From: Balamuthia mandrillaris
Lineage: Eukaryota; Discosea; Longamoebia; Balamuthiidae
Assembly: GCA_031835245.1 (NCBI GenBank)
Contig: JAVKOQ010000586.1
Span: 1-25,462, forward strand
Length of the DNA: 25,462 nt
Direction of reading: 5' to 3'
The translations under genes were made by a program, and so were the position numbers. Positions 19,941 through 25,462 of this stretch are shown piece by piece; within the stretch, counting starts at the first letter, position 1, and each line of letters opens with the position of its first letter. The notes below the pieces were generated by a model, which was given only the letters and a program-made list of their open reading frames with translations, was not told where the DNA came from and searched no databases.

Positions 19941-20853
19941 CTATTTCCCTCCTGCAGGCTTTTCTTCTTTCTGTAGTAGGAACCGAATGTTAGGCTCAAA
20001 GGAAAAGAAAGACAAAGGAGACAGAGAACGACCAAACCTTTGAAGAAGAACGTTTAAGTATCCGAGTGGGCTTGCGTCTGGAGGCAGCGGCGTCATCCGG
20101 TTCCGCTCTGCGGGGTTGTGGTCGTCCCATATTGGACATTTTGATGAACGAAGAACGCGTTGCATCTTTAGTGTCTCTGCTGCTTTTCGCTCCAGATCCA
20201 ACAGAAGCTGTCGTTCTTCCGCTTCCTTCTCCTGGCGCTAAAGTTGTTGTTGCTGGGGATGATGTACTGGCGATGTTCTCTCCATCTGCTCCGCTACCAT
20301 TTTTGATAACTTTTGTGGTGGACCCGTTGTTTCGAGTTCCGACTGCTCCTCCTCCCGCTCTAGCCTTAGCGCCTCCTCTCCCTCTTTGGGACTTAAAGTC
20401 TGCTCGTTCGCGTGGTTCTGGAGATCCTCTTGTTGCCTGATTACTTCCTAACTTTACTCAATTGGTGAGTTTTTGGTTTTTAAAAAAGAATAGAAAGAAG
20501 AACGAAAAGGAAGAAATAGGTCGGAAACAAGAAATAAGAATAAGGGAGATAGGAAGTGGAAGACGAAAAGAACATACTTCTGACGTAAGCTTGGTGGTAG
20601 GTAAGTTGCGTTCCTCACGCACCCAATCATAGTTGCCGTCATACTCATATCCTTGTTGTATAAAAAGTTCTCTGAAGATCTTCCGCAGATAGGCATAGTT
20701 GGGTTCGCCGTCGAAACGCAACGACCGAGTATAGTTCAAATATGTCGCAAATTCAGCTATATCACAGTTAGTTTTACAAGTCATCAAACCTCACAATGAG
20801 CTAAATACATGAAAGAAGAAAGAAAGAAAAGAAAGAAAAGAAAGAAAAAAAAA

Positions 20854-20929
<76 letters not shown>

Positions 20930-22259
20930 AACGACAAGAAAGAAACGACAAGAAAGAAACGACAAGAAAGAAACGACAAGAAAGAAACGACAAGAAAGAA
21001 AGAAAGAAACGACAAGAAAGAAAGAAAGAAAGAAAGAAAAGAAAAGAAAGACACAACTTAACAAAACAAAAGAATGAAACAGAAACTAACCAGGACAACC
21101 CCGGCAAAGAGCTTCCACGGAAGTAAGTATCTTCCGTTCGCTGATCCGTTCATATTTCTCCTTTTTGTTGGCCCCTTTAAGGCCTTGCCACGGCAAATTG
21201 CCCCTCAAAAAATAAAGCAATACATATCCTATTGCCTCTAAATCATCTCTCCTGCTTTGTTCTTTTAAATGCGTAGTAGAAAAAGCACGAAAAGAAAAGT
21301 TAAAATGAAGAAATTGGTTCATTTAAAAAAACAATGAAGAATTATACGAGTTCATCAAGATGGAAGAAAAAATATAAAGCTAAAAAGAAACTAAAAGAGC
21401 AAAGAAAGAAGCAAAGAAGCATTTAAAGGGATGAAGAACTAACCAATGCCCAGATGGGTGTTGATACTTGCATAACGGGCAGTGCCGGTGAGCCCTTTAC
21501 GTTCGCGATAGGGAATGTGTACAAGTGTCCGCGAGTCTCTGAACTTCTTTGCCAATCCAAAATCAATAATGAAAACCACATTGCTCTTATTGCCTCGACC
21601 CAACTTTTTTTAAAAAGAGCGAATAAAGGATTAACAAAAACCAAAGAAAGTGACCTTTTTGTTGCTTCTTCTTGTTCTTGTTGTTCTTCTTCTTCTCCTT
21701 CCTTCTTATTCTTCTGCTTAAGAAAAGGAAAGAAAAGTACCAAAAAGTTGTCAGGTTTGATATCTCTATGAATAAAGCCTTTGCTATGCAAGTATTCTAT
21801 CCTTAACAGCTTTGGTTGCAGTCCGATTCGTTGAGTTGTAAAAGAGTAAGTATACGATAGGAGAATAAACGAGAGAGAGAGAGAGAGAAAGAGCGCGCGC
21901 GCGAGAGAACGAGAAGATAGAAACCAATTGATCAGCAAGCATAAGCACAGTTTTCAGAGAGAACTTTCGATCGCAGAAGTTAAAGAGGTCCTCCAGACTG
22001 GGTCCCAACAGGTCCATCACCATCACATTGTACTCTCCTTCCACTCCATACCATCGTACATACGGAAAACCCACTAAAATCGAGTAAAAAGGAACGAAAA
22101 GGATAAGAAAGAAAAGAAAAGAAATAACACACGAGAAAGAGCCCAAGAATAGAGAGAGAGAGAGAGAGAGAAAAGAGTCAGAGAGATAGAGACAGAGAGA
22201 GGGAGAGAGGGAGAGAGGGAGAGAAAGACAGACGACAGAGAGAGGGGGAGAGGGAGAGC

Positions 22260-22291
<32 letters not shown>

Positions 22292-22632
22292 CAACAGGGA
22301 GAAGGGAGAGTGAAAGAGAGGGAGAGAGAGAGAGAGAGAGTACCAGCGCCGCCAAGAACCTTGTAGAGACGCGATTCGTAGTAGAGTTGAAGATGTTTGC
22401 TTTTCACGTTTTCCTGGTGAAAAAAAAAATGGAGGGATTGAACTGAACGGTCAAACAACAACAGCAACAGAACAGAAAAAAAAATATATATATGCAAATG
22501 AAGGAGCCAACGAACCAGCTTAACCGCTACCTCTTCGTCCGTTTGCACGTTGACGCCGCGATAGATCTCTCCGAAAGAGCCGCTCCCAATCTTTCGCTCC
22601 AATCGATACTTTCCCCCAACTCGAAGCTCCAT
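19941..22632 (-). CDS. Casein kinase 1 family serine/threonine protein kinase
   Basis: Nine exons (22632-22516, 22413-22344, 22073-21925, 21809-21741, 21603-21444, 21261-21091, 20756-20578, 20436-20038, 19970-19941) join in phase to 447 residues. Kinase landmarks are the Gly loop GSGSFG (16-21), VAVKLE with K38, HRDIKPDN with D128 and N133, DFG (149-151), and the CK1 signature [15 protein letters not shown] in place of the usual APE segment. The run [20 protein letters not shown] is also CK1-specific. It resembles the CK1 delta/epsilon group, which acts in vesicle traffic, DNA repair, Wnt or clock signalling depending on lineage. After the kinase domain, a tail of about 150 residues rich in Gly, Arg, Ser and Thr is probably regulatory. 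Its reading frame rests on splice phase, since a second frame is partly open there. Introns carry GA and GAAA arrays. Confidence 0.92.
20811..21048 (+). repeat. (GAAA)n array with six GAAACGACAAGAAA variants
   Basis: The array lies in intron 6 of the casein kinase gene and is pyrimidine-rich on the sense strand. It holds six copies of the GAAACGACAAGAAA variant, four of them in direct tandem with a 14-bp period. The same variant occurs in the transporter intron at 4340-4590. Confidence 0.95.
21871..21906 (+). repeat. (GA)n / (GC)n microsatellite in casein kinase intron 3
   Basis: A GA run followed by a short GC dinucleotide run, immediately downstream of the donor of exon 3 on the sense strand. 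Confidence 0.85.
22155..22340 (+). repeat. (GA)n-rich array in casein kinase intron 2
   Basis: About 185 bp of GA with GGGA, ACAG and AAAG interruptions fill most of the intron up to the exon 2 donor. The sense strand is CT-rich. Confidence 0.9.
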
Positions 22633-23334
22633 CTTTCGCGCAGCGAGTATTCTTTTTTTCAAAAAATCAAAATCTTTCCAGCCGGATCGGTTTTTCTTTA
22701 TAAGAAGAAGAAGAGGAGAAAAAATGCGCCCCACTCCACCCGCTGCGTTAACGACAACAGAAAAAAAAAAAAAGGTATCTTTTTGTTGTTCTCTTCTTTT
22801 CTTCTTTCTTTCTTTTATTTTAGTTTTTATTTTATTTTTTGGGGCACAAGCGAAAAAAAAAATCGTGCTACAATTTTGGAAACACACGTCAGGATTCCCT
22901 TAAAAAGAGGTTATCTGACCCGAATTTCTTTTTCAAGACCGTTCCACGTCACCTTCAAAACCGATTCTTTAAGGTTGTTTGTTTAGCGATTCGCGATAAT
23001 TTTCAATATTTTTAATATAATGAGAATGATTCGATTCTGTTTTGAAAAGTTTTTAAAATTATTAAAAAAAAAAAGTAGCAAGCCATCAACAACAAAAACG
23101 TAACAGGACGAACGGATCGTTCATTTGATTCGATTCATCCAACAAGAAAGTCTTTTCAAGTGTACGCCTATTATATTATTTTCTTCTTCTTCTTTCATCT
23201 CCCTCGCCCTCTTTTTTTTCTGAGCAACTCCTGTTATTTATTTTGCTTTTTCTTTGGGGGATTTTCTGATTCCCGCCATTCCACTACTTTTTTTTTCGAC
23301 CACCAGATTTTATATCAATCACCTCACACACACG
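22633..23334. other. AT-rich divergent intergenic region between two kinase genes
   Basis: These 702 bp separate the start of the minus-strand casein kinase gene from that of the plus-strand MAP3K-like gene. The region is rich in A and T runs, especially 22980-23100. A TTTTATATCAAT stretch about 25 bp before the right-hand ATG is TATA-like. Promoters of both genes should lie here. I see no gene or RNA. Confidence 0.6.
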
Positions 23335-25462
23335 ATGCATGGTGGCGGCGGTGGTATGCCTCCCTTAGCCTTGGGTTCTTCTTCCTCGGCTCCCTCCACT
23401 CCCGTCCACCAGCGCTCAAGGCGAGCCATGACGGACGTGGAGGCTCTGGTCGGCCCGCTCTCCCCGAGAGGGGCCACCCGACAGCAGCAACAGCAACTGA
23501 AAAAGAACAGACGGCACTCCAAGAAGCCGTCCATGACACTTGCGGACCTCGACTATGATGACAAGTTCTCGACGGTCTCGATGAGAGGGCAGAAAGGGGC
23601 TATGACCGTTGTGCTTGGGCAATACGTACGTTTTTATTTTCGTTCTTTATTTTTCCCAACTTGTTCTTGGTGTTGTTCTTCGTCTTCGTCTGCTTCTTTG
23701 CTTCTTTGCTTCTTTGCTTCTTTGCTTCTTTGCTTCTTGCTTCATGGTCTTTCCGCTTCCCCTTTCTCTTCTGGCTCTGTTTTTCTATTCGTTTTTGTTT
23801 AGACTTAATACCCTTTTTTTTTTGTTTCTTTGTTTCTTTTCTTTCCCTGCTGACTTTGTTTATTCCAATGCCGCTATGATAAAGCAACTGTTGGAAAGAG
23901 TGGGAAAAGGAGCTTTTGGGATAGTGTTCAAAGCTTTGGACATGCAGACGACAGAGTATATCGCTATCAAACGTTTGAAGAAGGAGGGTATCGATGAGGC
24001 AATGCTCATCAATCTCAAAGTACGCTCTACTTACTATCGTTGTCTTTATTTTTTTTTGTTTGTGATTGTGTTGTACTCACTTATATCCGCACAACAAAGG
24101 GAGAAATAGATCTATTAAAAGCGTTGGATCATCCCAACATTGTAAAATATCTCGGCTTAGTTGAGTCGGACAATCATGTCAATATGTTGCTTGAGTATGC
24201 TCATCGTTTGTTGCTCTTTCTCTTTTTATTCTCATTTTAACCATTATATCTTCTTCTCTCTCTCCCTCTCTCTCCAACAACATAGATTTGTACAAAACGG
24301 ATCTCTTCTCAAAATCATACAAAAATACGGAGTGTTTCCAGAACAATTAGCAGCACTTCACACCAGTCAAGTGCTGAAAGGTCTTCAATATCTTCACAAA
24401 ATGAACGTTATTCATCGGGACATAAAGGCTAGCAATCTACTCATCAACAAAGATGGTGTTGTGAAGTTGGCTGACTTTGGTATTGCCATTGATGCCAATG
24501 CGGAGGGCAGTGGAGATGCTGCTGTTGCTTCTTCCTTTGTGGAAGGCTCTCCTTATTGGAGTATGTTTCTCTCTATGTTTGGGTTCCTTTTCGCTGACTT
24601 TTGTTTTTTCACATGAAGTGGCTCCCGAGATCATAGAGCTTCATCCGCCGACAACAGCTTGTGATATCTGGTTTGTTTTGTTTGTTTTGTTCGTTCGTTC
24701 GTTCGTTTTTTTTTTATTTGTCCTCTCCTTTCTTGCTTCTTTTCTATTTAAAGTTTTCTTTACACAAAGCTGACTGAACCTTTCACTTCACAAAATTAGG
24801 AGTCTTGGCTGTACCATAATAGAACTAGTAACGGGCCAACCGCCCAACTTTGAGATTCCATCCATGTCTGCTCTCTTCAAAATTGTACAAGATGACTGTC
24901 CTCCTATTCCTGACACACTCTCCCCGGTACGTACTCCTTTCCCTCTTTCTTTTGCATTTGTCTTTCTTTTCTTATAGGGTTATATTTTGTTTCAATTAGG
25001 AATTACAAGACTTTCTCCGAAGGTGCTTTCACAAAGATCCTACTAAGAGACCAACGGCTACCGAACTAATGAAGCATACTTGGTTAAAGGTTCGCCATCT
25101 GCTTCCTTCTTTTTTTTTCATTCCTTTTTTTGTTTCTGACCCGACAGCCGCCATCAATATAGGAAGGGGCATTAAACTTTAACGAAGCGTTGGGAACAGT
25201 TCGACAGTACAACAAAAAACGAAGATCGGGGGCTGGAGAGGATGAAAGCGGAAGTGGCACATCAGGAGGGTCTAGCAGTAGCTCTGGCAAAGGCAGCATC
25301 AGAGGCGCTCTTACCTCCATCGACTGGAACTTGAGCGAGCCTACCGATGTACATATTCTTTCTCCTGTCGTCTGTCTTCTTTGTTCTCACTGATCTGCCA
25401 CGCTTCATCAGTTATTTACAAGGTCAGAGCCTTCAACACCACTTATGGAAAGAGGAGGGTCA
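23335..25462 (+). CDS. MAP3K-epsilon / Cdc7-like (STE-group) protein kinase, 3' end beyond window
   Basis: Nine exons are seen (23335-23625, 23885-24019, 24100-24194, 24286-24560, 24619-24670, 24800-24926, 25000-25089, 25163-25348, 25412 to the window end), all in phase. About 95 residues precede the kinase domain: Gly-rich, then a basic Gln/Lys/Ser stretch. The kinase landmarks are [13 protein letters not shown] (Gly loop 104-109), AIK with K126, [30 protein letters not shown] with D219 and N224, DFG (237-239), GSPYWMAPEIIEL and [13 protein letters not shown]. The segment [17 protein letters not shown], then [19 protein letters not shown], is typical of MAP3K-epsilon and fission-yeast Cdc7. 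These kinases act in septation/cytokinesis and polarity signalling. After the kinase domain, a Ser/Gly-rich basic region continues out of the window. The exact pathway here is inferred from the family. Confidence 0.92.
23692..23738 (+). repeat. (TTTGCTTC)n octanucleotide repeat in MAP3K intron 1
   Basis: About five tandem 8-bp units lie within the pyrimidine-rich first intron. Confidence 0.9.

Noticed and set aside
20928-21020. Regular 14-bp repeats as a CRISPR-like array
   Set aside because: The repeats lack unique spacers and are variants of a GAAA microsatellite in a eukaryotic intron.

Overview
The window is nuclear DNA of an intron-rich eukaryote, most likely a protist or alga. Five genes carry 4 to 12 exons with GT...AG introns, and there are Pol III tRNA genes, AATAAA signals and abundant pyrimidine/purine microsatellites. 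I cannot name the lineage. There are no bacterial operons or viral hallmark genes. All exon models below were joined by hand from reading frame, splice sites and family fit.

Left part (1-8151): an F-box/ankyrin-type repeat gene (minus, cut by the window edge); a tandem cluster of tRNA-like B boxes; a mitochondrial-type NIPSNAP gene (plus, 4 exons); an SLC13/SAC1-like 811-aa transporter with two TrkA-C domains (minus, 12 exons), whose stop lies 50 bp from the NIPSNAP stop; an AT-rich divergent intergenic region; and a CRAL-TRIO/Sec14 protein (plus, 5 exons).

Middle (8152-18831): the most unusual part. Three intronless genes each encode one chain with an N-terminal membrane anchor, a CBM35-like domain, a PL3-type pectate lyase domain and a GT8 (GAUT/LGT-like) glycosyltransferase domain. 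Copies A and B lie on the plus strand. Copy C is inverted and convergent with B. A and B are nearly identical. C matches them only from the lyase domain onward and has a diverged N-terminus, which suggests gene conversion. Two near-identical tRNA-Val(AAC) genes in inverted orientation flank the A-to-B segment, which also holds a 6-exon DENR (translation re-initiation factor) gene. A perfect 15-bp hairpin follows copy A and a 19-bp inverted repeat precedes copy B.

Right part (18832-25462): a CT-rich region, a casein kinase 1 gene (minus, 9 exons), a divergent AT-rich intergenic region, and a MAP3K-epsilon/Cdc7-like kinase gene (plus) that runs off the end.

The ordinary genes look like unrelated housekeeping and signalling functions. 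The coherent theme is the amplified lyase-glycosyltransferase family. It combines a pectin-cleaving fold and a galacturonosyltransferase-like fold in one probable Golgi type II membrane protein.
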